Shown here piece by piece: positions 25,280 through 34,344 of a DNA stretch of 64,000 nucleotides. The position numbers and the translations under genes are program-made. Under the pieces are notes generated by a model, which did no database searches, had not been told where the DNA came from, and saw nothing but the letters and a program-made list of their open reading frames with translations. Origin of the DNA: Brevibacillus agri (GTDB lineage Bacteria > Bacillota > Bacilli > Brevibacillales > Brevibacillaceae). The DNA lies in assembly GCF_004117055.1 (NCBI RefSeq), contig NZ_CP026363.1:1589001-1653000 (forward strand), in the 5' to 3' direction. Every line of letters begins with the position of its first letter. Positions within the stretch are counted from its first letter, which is position 1.

Positions 25280-26461
25280 ATGTCAGCACCTTACAAAAAA
25301 GTGTTTTGGGCAGCCGGCTTTGGCTGGATGTTCGACGCGATGGATGTTGCCCTTTTATCATTTATTATGGTTGCACTCAGGCAAGAATGGGGATTGTCTC
25401 CGGAAGAAGCCGGCCTCTTGGGGACCGGCAACCTCGTAGGCATGGCTATCGGGGCGATTGCAGGCGGCTACATGGCAGACCGGATCGGGCGAAAGCCAGT
25501 CTTTCTCCTCACACTCCTGCTGTTTGGCGCGGCCAGCTTCGCCAGCGCTTTTGCCACAGGCTTTCTCACCATGCTGCTCTTCCGCTTTTTGATGGGCTTG
25601 GGCCTGGGCGCAGAGCTGCCTGTTGCCTCCACGCTCGTCAACGAGTTCGCACCCCCGGAAAAACGCGGGAGTACCGTCGTGCTGCTGGAAAGCTTTTGGG
25701 CCGTTGGCTGGATCGCGGCAGCGGTGATCTCGTACTTCATCATCCCGGAGTACGGCTGGCGAGTGGCGGTCATCATCGGGGCCTTGCCGATTGTGTACGC
25801 GTGGTACGCGCGCAGGGCCATTCCCGAATCGCCCCAGTTCCAGCAGCGCGCCGAGCAGGTGCCGCTGCAGAAGCTGCTCACCTCGCACAAGCGGGAAACG
25901 ATCGCCTTGTGGGCGGTCTGGTTCGCCATCGCCTTTTCCTACTACGGCATGTTTTTGTGGATGCCGTCCGTGCTCGTGGACAAAGGCTTTACGATGATTA
26001 AAAGCTTTCAGTACGTCCTCATTATGACCTTGGCGCAGTTGCCGGGCTACTTCGCCGCAGCGTATCTCGTGGAAAACTGGGGCCGCAAAAAGACGCTGGC
26101 AACCTTTTTGTTGATGACCGCCGTGATGGCGTTCGCCTTCGGGCAGAGCAGCGGGACGACCGAGCTGCTGGTCACAGGCGCGTTGCTCTCCTTTTTCAAT
26201 CTCGGCGCTTGGGGCGCTTTGTACGCCTACACGCCGGAAAACTACCCGACGCCTCTGCGCGCGACAGGCACTGGCGTCGCTTCCGGCATCGGGCGGATTG
26301 GCAGCATTATCGCGCCTTATCTCGTCGGCTACTATTCGGCCTTGCACTACAGCTATACGTTCATTTTCAGCGTGTTTACGATCGTGCTGTTCGTCGGCAC
26401 AACCGTCCTGCTCGTGTACGGAAAAGAAACGCGGCCGTCTGACGCCGCGAGCGTAAGCTAA
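25280..26461 (+). CDS. niaP: NiaP-like MFS transporter (niacin uptake)
   Basis: The start at ATG 25280 (MSAPYKK) is preferred over an upstream in-frame ATG for its family-like N-terminus and nearby CAGGGA. The 393-residue protein has 12 helices, MFS motif A (GGYMADRIGRKPV) and segments I recall as near-identical in B. subtilis NiaP/YceI: GWMFDAMDVALLSF, LGAELPVASTLV, LLESFWAVGWIAAA, FSYYGMFLWMPSVL and LSFFNLGAWGALYAYTPE. It likely imports nicotinate, although related members carry other aromatic acids. No NiaR-type operator was recognised. Confidence 0.85.
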   Translation: MSAPYKKVFWAAGFGWMFDAMDVALLSFIMVALRQEWGLSPEEAGLLGTGNLVGMAIGAIAGGYMADRIGRKPVFLLTLLLFGAASFASAFATGFLTMLLFRFLMGLGLGAELPVASTLVNEFAPPEKRGSTVVLLESFWAVGWIAAAVISYFIIPEYGWRVAVIIGALPIVYAWYARRAIPESPQFQQRAEQVPLQKLLTSHKRETIALWAVWFAIAFSYYGMFLWMPSVLVDKGFTMIKSFQYVLIMTLAQLPGYFAAAYLVENWGRKKTLATFLLMTAVMAFAFGQSSGTTELLVTGALLSFFNLGAWGALYAYTPENYPTPLRATGTGVASGIGRIGSIIAPYLVGYYSALHYSYTFIFSVFTIVLFVGTTVLLVYGKETRPSDAASVS

Positions 26462-26470
26462 GCGGCGGTC

Positions 26471-26630
26471 AGGCAAGCGGAAGGCCGAGCGAACAGGCAA
26501 GCGGAAGGCCGAGCGAACAGGCAAGCGGAAGGCCGAGCGAACAGGCAAGCGGTTAGTCGTTTGAACAGGCAAGCGGTTAGTCGTTTGAACAGGCAAGCGG
26601 AAAGTCGCGCGATCAGTTAAGCGGTCAGCC
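26471..26630. repeat. 24-bp tandem repeat, six copies plus a partial one
   Basis: The unit AGGCAAGCGGAAGGCCGAGCGAAC is repeated exactly at 26471, 26495 and 26519. Variants with TTAGTCGTTT start at 26543 and 26567, a sixth variant starts at 26591, and a decayed seventh starts at 26615. It starts 9 bp after the stop of the MFS gene and ends just before the convergent WYL regulator. There are no spacers, so this is not a CRISPR array. It is a likely length-variable minisatellite. Confidence 0.92.
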
Positions 26631-26635
26631 AGACC

Positions 26636-27604
26636 TCAGTTGGCAAGGCCCCCGCCCCCATACAACCGCAAGATACCAGCAGCACTCGCTACGACTTCTG
26701 CCCGCAGCTCATCCGGCTGCAGCACTTCGAGCGCCGGACCGTATCCGAGCACCAAAATGCAGGCAGAGTCCAGCGTATGAAATTCCACCTCGGCTTCCAG
26801 CCAACCGTTTGTGGCAACGGATTGGATGGAAGCTATTTTTACGTAGCGCTCCTGTTTCAGCCGGGGCAGCGCCTCTTCGCGGACGCGAATGACAGCCGGA
26901 TAGCGCGGAAGGCTTGCCTTGAACTGTTTCGTCGATTCTTCCCAATAGCTGGCGAGATCAAAGTTTTCAGGCCGGACGAAAGACTCCTCCAGCACCCGCG
27001 CCTCCGTAAACCGGGAGATCCGGTACGTGCGCATATCCGCGTCGACCTGCGCCACCAAATACCAGACGCTACGCTTGGCGACCAGTCCGAGTGGGTGCAC
27101 GATTCGCTCGACAAGCGCGTCCTCACGCTGGTAGCGGACCCAGAGCTTGCGGGTGAGCCAGACGGCGTCCTGGATGGTGGCGAGCAGGGGAAACGATTCA
27201 TCTGACTCGTGCCAGCCAGCTCCGTCGATATGCAGCCGCTGCCGCACGTGCCAGGCGTCCTGCTGAACGCTCTGCGGCAAGGCGGACAGCAGCTTGAGAA
27301 AAGCTTGCTCGTACTCGTCCCGAAGCCCCAGGTCGTTCAACAGAGCGGACGGGGAGGATAGCATGAGCGATTGCAGTTCATCTGTTTTCAACCCGGTCAA
27401 ATTGCTGCGATAGCCCTCCGCCAAAACCCATCCGCCAGCAGAGCCCCGTTCGGCGTAGACGGGCACGCCAGATGCGCTCAAGGCTTCCATGTCCCGATGG
27501 ATCGTCCGCTCGGACACCTCCAGTTTTTCCGCCAGTTGCCTGGCTGTCATCCGGCCGTGATTTTGCAGGTGCAGCAAGATCGAGAGCAGTCGGTCAGCCC
27601 GCAT
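26636..27604 (-). CDS. YafY-type HTH/WYL-domain transcription regulator
   Basis: The ATG at 27604 (MRADRLL) has GAGGAG eight bases upstream and is preferred to the GTG three codons before. The 322-residue protein has an HTH_11 winged helix (MTARQLAEKLEVSERTIHRD, in part SERTIHRDMEAL) and a WYL domain (WVRYQRED, HPLGLVAKRSVWYLVA, YRISR) with a C-terminal WCX extension. WYL domains bind small ligands or nucleic acid. It is divergent from an SDR gene across a 187-bp region holding a perfect palindrome, its probable operator. Confidence 0.92.
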   Translation of the reverse strand: MRADRLLSILLHLQNHGRMTARQLAEKLEVSERTIHRDMEALSASGVPVYAERGSAGGWVLAEGYRSNLTGLKTDELQSLMLSSPSALLNDLGLRDEYEQAFLKLLSALPQSVQQDAWHVRQRLHIDGAGWHESDESFPLLATIQDAVWLTRKLWVRYQREDALVERIVHPLGLVAKRSVWYLVAQVDADMRTYRISRFTEARVLEESFVRPENFDLASYWEESTKQFKASLPRYPAVIRVREEALPRLKQERYVKIASIQSVATNGWLEAEVEFHTLDSACILVLGYGPALEVLQPDELRAEVVASAAGILRLYGGGGLAN

Positions 27605-27653
27605 GATAATCACTCCTCACCAAAAGATCGTTTGCTATGTCTGTTCATTTTAC

Positions 27654-27682
27654 TTTACCCAATATGACAGACGATGTCATAT
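27654..27682 (+). promoter_or_regulatory. Palindromic operator over a promoter between WYL regulator and SDR
   Basis: ATATGACA-GACGA-TGTCATAT (27662-27682) is a perfect 8+8 bp interrupted palindrome. It covers the spacer and -10 (TCATAT 27677-27682) of a promoter whose -35 is TTTACC (27654-27659), with a 17-bp spacer. Binding by the adjacent WYL regulator would block SDR transcription. The protein-site assignment is inference from position. Confidence 0.6.
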
Positions 27683-27791
27683 ATAAAACGCTACACTTGT
27701 TCCATGTGGTCAACCGACCGCCGGCATGCAGCGTAACATCGCGCGTCAGGCACTTATGCGTGGTGCGAAACGAAAAGGGAGGAATGCGAAG

Positions 27792-28667
27792 ATGAAAGCC
27801 TTGCAAGGAAAAGTCGCAGTAGTCGCAGGAGGAACGAGAGGGGCAGGGCGCGGGATTGCCGTCGGCTTGGGGGAAGCGGGCGCAACCGTGTATGTAACGG
27901 GACGCAGCGTGAGAGGCCAGCAGTCTGACTTGGGCCGGCCCGAGACGATTGAGGAGACGGCCGAGCTGGTGACGGCCAGCGGCGGAGTCGGCATTGCGGT
28001 CCGAGTCGATCATTCGCAGGAAGACGAAGTGAAAGCGCTGTTTGAACGGGTAAAAGCAGAGCAAAACGGCCAGCTCGACATTTTGGTGAACGACATCTGG
28101 GGCGGAGAGAAGTTGACTGTCTGGGGAAAAACGTTTTGGGAGCATTCTTTGGCAGATGGTTTGCTGATGCAACAGCGCGCAGTCCACACGCATATGATTA
28201 CGAGCTACTATGCCGCACCGCTTATGGTGCAGCGGAAAAAAGGGCTCATCATCGAGATCACGGACGGGGTCGACTATCGGTATCGCCAGCACTTGTACTA
28301 CAGTCTGGCCAAAATTTCAGTGATCCATCTGGCTCAGGCGATGGCCGAGGACCTGCGTCCGCATGGCGTTACCGCTCTGGCGCTGACACCGGGGTTCTTG
28401 CGTTCAGAGGAGATGCTCGACTATTTTGGCGTGACGGAAGAGACGTGGAAAGAGGCGGTCAAAAAAGATCCGCATTTCATCGTGTCGGAAACTCCGCTGT
28501 ATATCGGGCGGGCAGTCGCCGCGCTCGCCGCTGATCCCGCCATCGCCGAAAAAGCGGGGCAGGCACTGAGCACGTGGGGGCTTTCCGACGAGTATCCGTT
28601 TGTCGATCGGGACGGCAGCCGCCCGCATTGGGGAAACTACGCCCGCGAGCAAGGGCTGTATCGGTAA
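27792..28667 (+). CDS. Short-chain dehydrogenase/reductase
   Basis: The ATG at 27792 follows AAGGGAGGAATGCGAAG. The 291-residue classical SDR has a Rossmann motif GGTRGAGRGIA (about 14-24) and an active-site Tyr-x3-Lys (YSLAK). The usual catalytic Ser position lies in IEITDG, where Thr or Asp replaces it. The C-terminus is longer than usual, ending in an HWGNYAREQGLYR tail. This form occurs in many Bacillota as an uncharacterised SDR. It is divergent from, and probably controlled by, the WYL regulator. Confidence 0.87.
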   Translation: MKALQGKVAVVAGGTRGAGRGIAVGLGEAGATVYVTGRSVRGQQSDLGRPETIEETAELVTASGGVGIAVRVDHSQEDEVKALFERVKAEQNGQLDILVNDIWGGEKLTVWGKTFWEHSLADGLLMQQRAVHTHMITSYYAAPLMVQRKKGLIIEITDGVDYRYRQHLYYSLAKISVIHLAQAMAEDLRPHGVTALALTPGFLRSEEMLDYFGVTEETWKEAVKKDPHFIVSETPLYIGRAVAALAADPAIAEKAGQALSTWGLSDEYPFVDRDGSRPHWGNYAREQGLYR

Positions 28668-28723
28668 CGGCACGACAAAGACAGCGTTCATCACGCAGGC
28701 TCACGCGACGAAACGGCAGCAGC

Positions 28724-28763
28724 AAAAAAGCGGGTATCTCTCAAAGAGGACGCCCGCTTTTTA
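28724..28763. terminator. Bidirectional terminator
   Basis: AAAAAGCGGG (28725-28734) pairs with CCCGCTTTTT (28753-28762). The A run on one side and T run on the other allow termination of both the SDR transcript and the convergent benE operon. Confidence 0.88.
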
Positions 28764-28871
28764 GTTTGCGAAAGAAAAATGTATTTATTTTTCCGATGGA
28801 TCAAGAGCTGGAAGGGGGGCGTAGGCCAGATTTTCCATGTACAGGGAGACATTTCCTGCAAAGCAGCCCAA

Positions 28872-30122
28872 CTAAGCCAACGGCCGCGCGTCCTTTTTCC
28901 GCCGCACGAACCACTTGCGCACGTTTCCATTCAAAATCAAATTCGTAATCACTCCCGCAATCAGCCCCCAGAAGGCGGCGCCGATCCCGCCGATGGAGAT
29001 GCCCGATATCGTGACGAGGAAGGTGACGAGGGCGCATTCCCGTTCCTTGATATCGCTCATCGCTTGGGCGAGGCTCGAGCTGAGCGAAGCGAACAAAGCC
29101 AGTCCCGCAATGACGGCGATCAGCTCCTTCGGCAGCCCGAAAAAGACAGAGGTGATCGTAGCGCCAAACATGCCGAACACGAGGTAAAAGGCACCGCAGG
29201 CAATTCCCGCAATGTAGCGCTTCGACAGGTCCTGGTGCGCTTCTTTTCCCGTGCAGATGGCAGCCGTAATCGCAGCGAGGTTGATCCCATGCGAGCCAAA
29301 CGGAGCGAGCAAGAGCGAAGCGATCCCGGTCGTGGCTACGAGCGGGCTTGCAGGCGTGTCGTAGCCGTCTGCCTTCAGGACGCCGATTCCCGGCGCGTTC
29401 TGCGAAGCCATCGTGACGATGCACAGCGGAATCCCCAGGCCGACAATCGCATCGAGCGAGAAGGTCGGCAGCGTGAACACGGGATTGACCAACGCCATCT
29501 GGACGGAATCGAGTTGCAGGCGCCCCATCGCGAAGGCAACGGCCAGCCCGACCAGGAGCGTGAGCACGACCGCGTAGCGCGGAGACCAGCGCTTGGCGAA
29601 CAGGTAGCAAAAAATCATCGGCAAAGCCAGGGCAGGCAAATGCTGCATCGAAACGAACACATCGACGCCAAAGGACAACAGTATCCCGGCGAGCATCGCG
29701 GTCGTGATCGACTGCGGCACGTATTTCATCAAGATGGAAAACAAGCCGGAGACGCCGAGCAGGGTGATGACGGCGGCGGAAAACAGGTACGCCCCGATCG
29801 CATCGCTGTACGGATAGACGGTCAGGCTCGATACGAGCAGGACGGCACCAGGCGTCGACCATGCCGTAATGACTGGCGTTTTGAACCAGATGCTGAGAAT
29901 AATCGCGGTCAGGCCGCTGCCGATCGAGATGGCCCATATCCAGGAGGACAGCTCGGCTTCGCTGAGGCCCGCGCCTTGCGCTGCCTGAAACACGATCAGA
30001 AGCGGCCCCGCATACGACACCATCGTAGCGATCAGGCCGACGATAACGGCAGAGAGCGAAAAATCAGCCGGGATGTTTTTGAGGTTGGCGATCAACCCAG
30101 ATTGCTGTTTTTGGGGTACCAC
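28872..30122 (-). CDS. benE: BenE-family benzoate/H+ symporter-like permease
   Basis: The 416-residue membrane protein has about 12 helices and the BenE family pattern (LSSWIWAISIGSGL, KTPVITAWSTPGAVLL, SQNAPGIGVLKADGY, FGSHGINLAAITAAICTG; each a family block). BenE proteins import benzoate or related aromatic acids with protons. It is the last gene of a minus-strand operon with an iron-dependent ADH and an NtrB/NtrC-like pair, so uptake of an aromatic or alcohol-derived acid may belong to the same regulon. Substrate is not proven. Confidence 0.87.
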   Translation of the reverse strand: MVPQKQQSGLIANLKNIPADFSLSAVIVGLIATMVSYAGPLLIVFQAAQGAGLSEAELSSWIWAISIGSGLTAIILSIWFKTPVITAWSTPGAVLLVSSLTVYPYSDAIGAYLFSAAVITLLGVSGLFSILMKYVPQSITTAMLAGILLSFGVDVFVSMQHLPALALPMIFCYLFAKRWSPRYAVVLTLLVGLAVAFAMGRLQLDSVQMALVNPVFTLPTFSLDAIVGLGIPLCIVTMASQNAPGIGVLKADGYDTPASPLVATTGIASLLLAPFGSHGINLAAITAAICTGKEAHQDLSKRYIAGIACGAFYLVFGMFGATITSVFFGLPKELIAVIAGLALFASLSSSLAQAMSDIKERECALVTFLVTISGISIGGIGAAFWGLIAGVITNLILNGNVRKWFVRRKKDARPLA

Positions 30123-30167
30123 AACGTATTGCCTCCTAACAGGGGATCAGCGCAGGTCGGCGAGGCA

Positions 30168-31631
30168 TTACCCCTTTTCATTGAGAATGTAGCGGATCGT
30201 CCGCTTGGTGATATTCAATTTCTTGCTCAACAACTGCCTGTCTCCTTTTGTCTCGCTCAGTCCTTTTTCGATGATCGCCCGCCCGATTTCCCCTTCCAGG
30301 AGCTTGATTCGTTTTTGCAAATATTCGAAGTCGACGCCTTCGATGGAAGGGATGTTGCGGGTGAGCGATTCCACGAAGCGCGCGCATTCCCGCTCGATCG
30401 CCTGCTCGATGCTGCCGGGCTGTGGCTGGTCTTCGGCGGGCTGCTCTCGCCCTTGCAGCTTCGGCTGCGCCGCTCTTTGCCGAAGCTGGGCTGGCAGATG
30501 CTCTGCGCGCAGCCGCTCGCATTCGTGCAGGGCGATGGTCTGGTTGAGCACGTTAAGCAGTTGTCTGACGTTGCCAGGCCAGTCGTAGCGCTGCAAAAGC
30601 TCCAGAGCGTCCGCCTCGATCTCGCACGGGGTGCCGCTGCGCTTTTGCAAATAGTAGTGGGCGATGGCCGGGATATCGCAAGTCCGCTCGCGCAGGGGAG
30701 GAATCGCCAGCTTGATTCCTTCCAGCCGATAGAGCAAATCGCTGCGAAAACGGTTCATTTCGACTTCGTGCTCCAGGTTGCGGTTCGTGGCCGAGATGAA
30801 GCGGATGTTGCTCTGGCCGACCTGTTCGCCTCCGACCCGCATGAACTCTCCCGTTTCCAGCGTGCGGAGCAGCTTGACCTGAATCGAGAGAGGGGCTTCA
30901 CCGATCTCATCGAGAAACAGCGTGCCGTTGTGCGCAAGCTCAAACAAGCCTTTTCGCGACTTGATCGCCCCGGTAAAAGCGCCTTTTTCAAAGCCGAACA
31001 ACTCGCTTTCCAACAGCGACTCCGGAACGGCACCGCAGTTGAAGGCGACGAACGGCTGCTGAGCGCGGTTGCTCGCTCCGTGGAGAAAACGGGCCATCAG
31101 CTCCTTGCCCGTGCCTGTTTCTCCTTCAATCAGGACGTGAATTGCTTTTTTTGCCAACTTTTTGGCAATGGCCGTCACTTGGGCCATCGGACTTTCTGCT
31201 GAATACACGATACCATATTGCGCGGCCTCTTGGGATAGGTCATCTTTTTGCTTCGCCGAGGCAGACAGAACAGAGTCGATGACATGCTCCAGGCTGTCCA
31301 GGTCGTCAAACGGCTTTTCCAAATAGTCTTTGGCGCCCCACTGCATGGCGGTGACCGCCGATTTGATCGTGCTGTAGCCCGTCATAATCAGCACCTCGCA
31401 CGCGGGATGGACCGCCTTGATCTCGCGCAAAAGCTCCAGGCCGTCGGCGTCCGGCAGCTTCAAATCGACGAGGGCGGCATGAAAGTGCTGGGAGGCGTCA
31501 TGCAGCAGCCGCTCGACCTGTTTGCCTGTATTCGCCACGACGACCTCGCAGTTTTTGCGCTGGAGAAAATAGGTGAAAAAGGTGGTTACTTCTGTCTCAT
31601 CATCGACAATCAAAATTCGTTTCGGCTCCAT
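30168..31631 (-). CDS. NtrC-family sigma-54 response regulator
   Basis: The ATG at 31631 ([12 protein letters not shown]) follows GAGAGGAGGACAACC and overlaps the kinase gene by 32 bp. The 487 residues comprise a receiver (phosphoacceptor Asp in [12 protein letters not shown]), a sigma-54 AAA+ domain (Walker A GETGTGKE, sigma-54 contact loop GAFTGA, Walker B LFLDEIG) and a Fis-type HTH ([19 protein letters not shown], e.g. [13 protein letters not shown]). When phosphorylated it should open sigma-54 promoters; the one at 34253 before the zinc ADH is the nearest candidate. Confidence 0.93.
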   Translation of the reverse strand: MEPKRILIVDDETEVTTFFTYFLQRKNCEVVVANTGKQVERLLHDASQHFHAALVDLKLPDADGLELLREIKAVHPACEVLIMTGYSTIKSAVTAMQWGAKDYLEKPFDDLDSLEHVIDSVLSASAKQKDDLSQEAAQYGIVYSAESPMAQVTAIAKKLAKKAIHVLIEGETGTGKELMARFLHGASNRAQQPFVAFNCGAVPESLLESELFGFEKGAFTGAIKSRKGLFELAHNGTLFLDEIGEAPLSIQVKLLRTLETGEFMRVGGEQVGQSNIRFISATNRNLEHEVEMNRFRSDLLYRLEGIKLAIPPLRERTCDIPAIAHYYLQKRSGTPCEIEADALELLQRYDWPGNVRQLLNVLNQTIALHECERLRAEHLPAQLRQRAAQPKLQGREQPAEDQPQPGSIEQAIERECARFVESLTRNIPSIEGVDFEYLQKRIKLLEGEIGRAIIEKGLSETKGDRQLLSKKLNITKRTIRYILNEKG

Positions 31632-32913
31632 GGTTGTCCTCCTCTCTCTCAAGCAGCGGCAGCAGCAGCGTGAACTTGCTGTAGCCGTTCTCTTCGCTTT
31701 CCGCAAACAGCCTGCCGCCGTGCGCTTCCGCGATGCCGAGACTGACGGATAAGCCCAGTCCGGTTCCTTTTGTCCGTTCCTTTGTGGAAAAGAACGGCTG
31801 GAAGATTTGCGGCAGTTGCTCCTTCGGGATGCCTGTCCCGTTGTCGTAAACGGACAAGCCTACGTAGCGGACGCCAGCTTCTTCTGCGAGAAACGAGCGA
31901 ATGACAATTTGCGGCGCTTCACTGTCTGCGAGCGCGTCTCTGGCGTTCAGCAGCAGATTGATGACGATTTGCTCGATTTGATGGCGGCTTCCGTGGAACA
32001 GCAGGCTCGGCACGTTCATTTCCCGGGTTATGGTCAGGCCGGAGACAGACAACTGGTAGCCGATCAGCCCGAGCACATCTTCCACGACCTCGTCGATGGA
32101 GACAGTCTCAAACAAATATTCCTCCTGCCGGGAAAAAGTCAGCAAGTTTTGGATGATCTTTTTGCAGCGCACCCCGCACTGGTAAATGTCCCGCATGAGC
32201 GGAGCGGTGGGGCCATCCGCCATGTCGCGCAGGAGCAACTGGGAATTGCCGAGAATCGCAGTCAGCGGGCTGTTCAGCTCGTGGGCGATTCCGGCCGCCA
32301 TTTCCCCGATTGCGGCCATTTTCGCGGATTGGATCAGTTGCGCCTCGATCTTGATTTTTTCGTTCACATCCTGGAACAAGAGGCTGTTTTCCACGACGAC
32401 GCCAACGTGTCTGGCGACCAGCTCGATCAGCTCTGTTTCCTCCTTGTCTGCCTGGCGCTTTTCCTGGTGCAGCAAGGTCAAAAAGCCGAACGTCTGGTTC
32501 AACTGGCTGCGCAGCGGAACGGACGTGGCAAAATGCTGCGGCAGCACCTCCGCCAGCTTTTGGTGGACCTGCTCGATAAACAGCGCCGGATCGGCAGCCG
32601 CGGGCTGGGTCAAGGTGCGGCATTGCCAGTCGGAGTCGGTCCAGATGCACAAGTAAGAAGCGGGCATGCCGCCTTTTACGATTGTCAGCGCAAAGTGCTC
32701 GAAGGCGAGAATTTGCGACAGTTGCGCGGCGAGATAGCTGCTGGTTTGCGGCCAGGTGGCGTTGATCTGGATTTGCGTCAGCTCGTTGATGACGGCGAGC
32801 TGGCGGTTTTTCTTTTTCATTTCTTCCACGAGATAGACAAGCTCGCTGTAGTAGCTTTTGCGCGAGGACGATATCCCGGTGAGCTTTTCCAATATCTCCT
32901 GTTTGTTTTGCAT
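31600..32913 (-). CDS. Cytoplasmic GAF-domain sensor histidine kinase (NtrB-like)
   Basis: The 437-residue protein has no membrane helix. An N-terminal coiled coil (about 15-45) leads to a GAF-like sensor (about 50-190) and a second short coiled coil. It ends in HisKA with GIAHELNSPLTAILGN (phosphoacceptor His) and HATPase_c (NLLLNARDALADS, YDNGTGIP, GTGLGLSVSLG). Sensor type and HELNSPL wording are typical of kinases that phosphorylate NtrC-type regulators. It lies between the iron ADH gene and its cognate regulator gene. A cytoplasmic metabolite is the probable signal. Confidence 0.92.
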   Translation of the reverse strand: MQNKQEILEKLTGISSSRKSYYSELVYLVEEMKKKNRQLAVINELTQIQINATWPQTSSYLAAQLSQILAFEHFALTIVKGGMPASYLCIWTDSDWQCRTLTQPAAADPALFIEQVHQKLAEVLPQHFATSVPLRSQLNQTFGFLTLLHQEKRQADKEETELIELVARHVGVVVENSLLFQDVNEKIKIEAQLIQSAKMAAIGEMAAGIAHELNSPLTAILGNSQLLLRDMADGPTAPLMRDIYQCGVRCKKIIQNLLTFSRQEEYLFETVSIDEVVEDVLGLIGYQLSVSGLTITREMNVPSLLFHGSRHQIEQIVINLLLNARDALADSEAPQIVIRSFLAEEAGVRYVGLSVYDNGTGIPKEQLPQIFQPFFSTKERTKGTGLGLSVSLGIAEAHGGRLFAESEENGYSKFTLLLPLLEREEDNHGAETNFDCR

Positions 32914-32922
32914 GGCGGCCTC

Positions 32923-34071
32923 CTATAATGCTTGGCGAAAAAGGGCAGCGACGTCCTGGACGCTCATGTCGCGCGGGTTGGTGGTCATGCAGACGTCGAG
33001 CAGGGCGAGCGAGCTTAATAGCTCGATTTGCTCCGGGTGCAGCCCGATGGCAGACAGCGAGTGGGGGACGTCGAGGTCGTTTGCCAGGTCCTTCACCGCT
33101 TTCAGCGCGAGGCGGGAAGCGTCATGGGTGCTCAGGCCCGAAGTGTTCTCGCCCAGGCATTCGGCGATTTGCCTGTATTTTTCCGGGGCGGCAATGTAGT
33201 TGTATTCGAGTACGTGAGGCAAAAGGATCGCATTCACTTCCCCGTGCGGCGCGTCGAGAAAGCCGCCCAGTTGATGGGACATGGCGTGTACGGCTCCGAG
33301 GATGGCGTTGGAAAAAGCAATACCCGCCTGCAAGCTCGCCATGGCCATCGCCTGCTTGGCGCAAGCGTTGTACTGGCTGGCGGCAGATGGGCGCAAATGC
33401 TGGGCGATAAGCCGCATCGCCTGCAGCGAGTGTACCTCGGTGAGCGGTGTCGCGGCGAGGGAAATATACGATTCGATGGCATGCGTCAGGACGTCCATGC
33501 CTGTATTGGCGGTGAGCTGTCGGTCTTTGGTCATCAACGTTTGCGGGTCGATGATGGCGATATCGGGAATGAGCGATTTGGAGACGATCGTCATTTTTAC
33601 TTTTCGCTCGCTGTCGACAATAATGGAAAACTGCGATACTTCCGAGCCGGAGCCAGCAGTGGTCGGCACCATGACCATGGGCGGGAGCGGATGCAGGATG
33701 CGATCGACGCCTTCGTACTGGACGATGCTGCCTTCGTTGGTGGCAAGCAGGGCGATGGCTTTGGCCGCATCAATGGCGCTGCCGCCGCCAACGCCGAGAA
33801 TCGCGTTGCACTCGCCCGCGCGGTAAGCGGCGATTCCGGCGTGAATCTCGTAATCTTTGGGATTGGCTGTCACGTTTGTCCACAGATGATAATCGAGGTG
33901 TTGCTGCTGCAAGTAGTGGATGATCCGCTCGACCCAGCCTGCCTTCACGACACCGGGGTCGCTGACAAGAAAGACACGGGAGGCACCCAATCTGCGAAGA
34001 CTTTCCCCGACTTGGCCGATGGACTGGTTTCCGAAGATGATCTCCGGTGTCATGAACTTGGATATTTGCAT
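32923..34071 (-). CDS. Iron-containing alcohol dehydrogenase
   Basis: The ATG at 34071 (MQISKFMTPE) follows AAGGGGGT; longer frames have no site. The 382-residue protein is a full-length group III ADH: NAD-binding GGGSAIDAAKA (in GVGGGSAIDAAK), VPTTAGSGSEV and the iron-site region MSHQLGGFLDAPHGEVNA (in parts AMSHQLGGF and PHGEVNA). It would oxidise or reduce a primary alcohol or diol. First gene of the minus-strand operon ADH-kinase-regulator-benE; 10 bp separate it from the kinase gene. No sigma-54 promoter was found in front of it. Confidence 0.93.
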   Translation of the reverse strand: MQISKFMTPEIIFGNQSIGQVGESLRRLGASRVFLVSDPGVVKAGWVERIIHYLQQQHLDYHLWTNVTANPKDYEIHAGIAAYRAGECNAILGVGGGSAIDAAKAIALLATNEGSIVQYEGVDRILHPLPPMVMVPTTAGSGSEVSQFSIIVDSERKVKMTIVSKSLIPDIAIIDPQTLMTKDRQLTANTGMDVLTHAIESYISLAATPLTEVHSLQAMRLIAQHLRPSAASQYNACAKQAMAMASLQAGIAFSNAILGAVHAMSHQLGGFLDAPHGEVNAILLPHVLEYNYIAAPEKYRQIAECLGENTSGLSTHDASRLALKAVKDLANDLDVPHSLSAIGLHPEQIELLSSLALLDVCMTTNPRDMSVQDVAALFRQAL

Positions 34072-34173
34072 GCTTTTACCCCCTTTTTCCGCTATGTAGT
34101 AATACCGCAGACAGGGGAGAATCCCCTTTTTTGGCCAAAAGCTTGGCTGGCTGGCCGAATTTTTGGCTGAGTG

Positions 34174-34268
34174 GGCCGAAAAAACGGCCAGTCCGAGTGC
34201 GAATTTCCGCGACATATCGCGAAAAACCGCGAAATGTAAAGCGCTTACAGTTTGGCATGCTGCTTGCA
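34174..34268 (+). promoter_or_regulatory. Sigma-54 promoter with upstream palindromes (zinc ADH)
   Basis: TGGCATGCTGCTTGCA (34253-34268) has GG and GC exactly 12 bp apart, as required at -24/-12. Upstream lie two interrupted palindromes: GGCCG-n6-CGGCC (34174-34189) and CGCGA-cata-TCGCG (34208-34221). They are possible enhancer sites for the NtrC-type regulator encoded nearby (30168-31631). The inner palindrome is closer to the promoter than usual for an enhancer. Confidence 0.8.
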
Positions 34269-34344
34269 ATGATAAAGGGACGTAAGCGGATTACCGTCGA
34301 ACAGGCATACATAATGCCCAGGGGGAAAGAGGAGGATGGTCCAA

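Noticed and set aside
26471-26630. Possible CRISPR array
   Set aside because: The 24-bp units are directly adjacent with no spacers, and no cas gene is near.
28779-31202. 807-codon open frame on the plus strand
   Set aside because: It is the antisense of benE and the NtrC-type regulator, low complexity, with no recognisable domain.
34072-34250. Sigma-54 promoter on the minus strand for the iron ADH operon
   Set aside because: I looked for TGGC-n8-TTGC in the minus orientation with 12-bp GG-GC spacing and found no match, so the divergent promoter type remains unknown.
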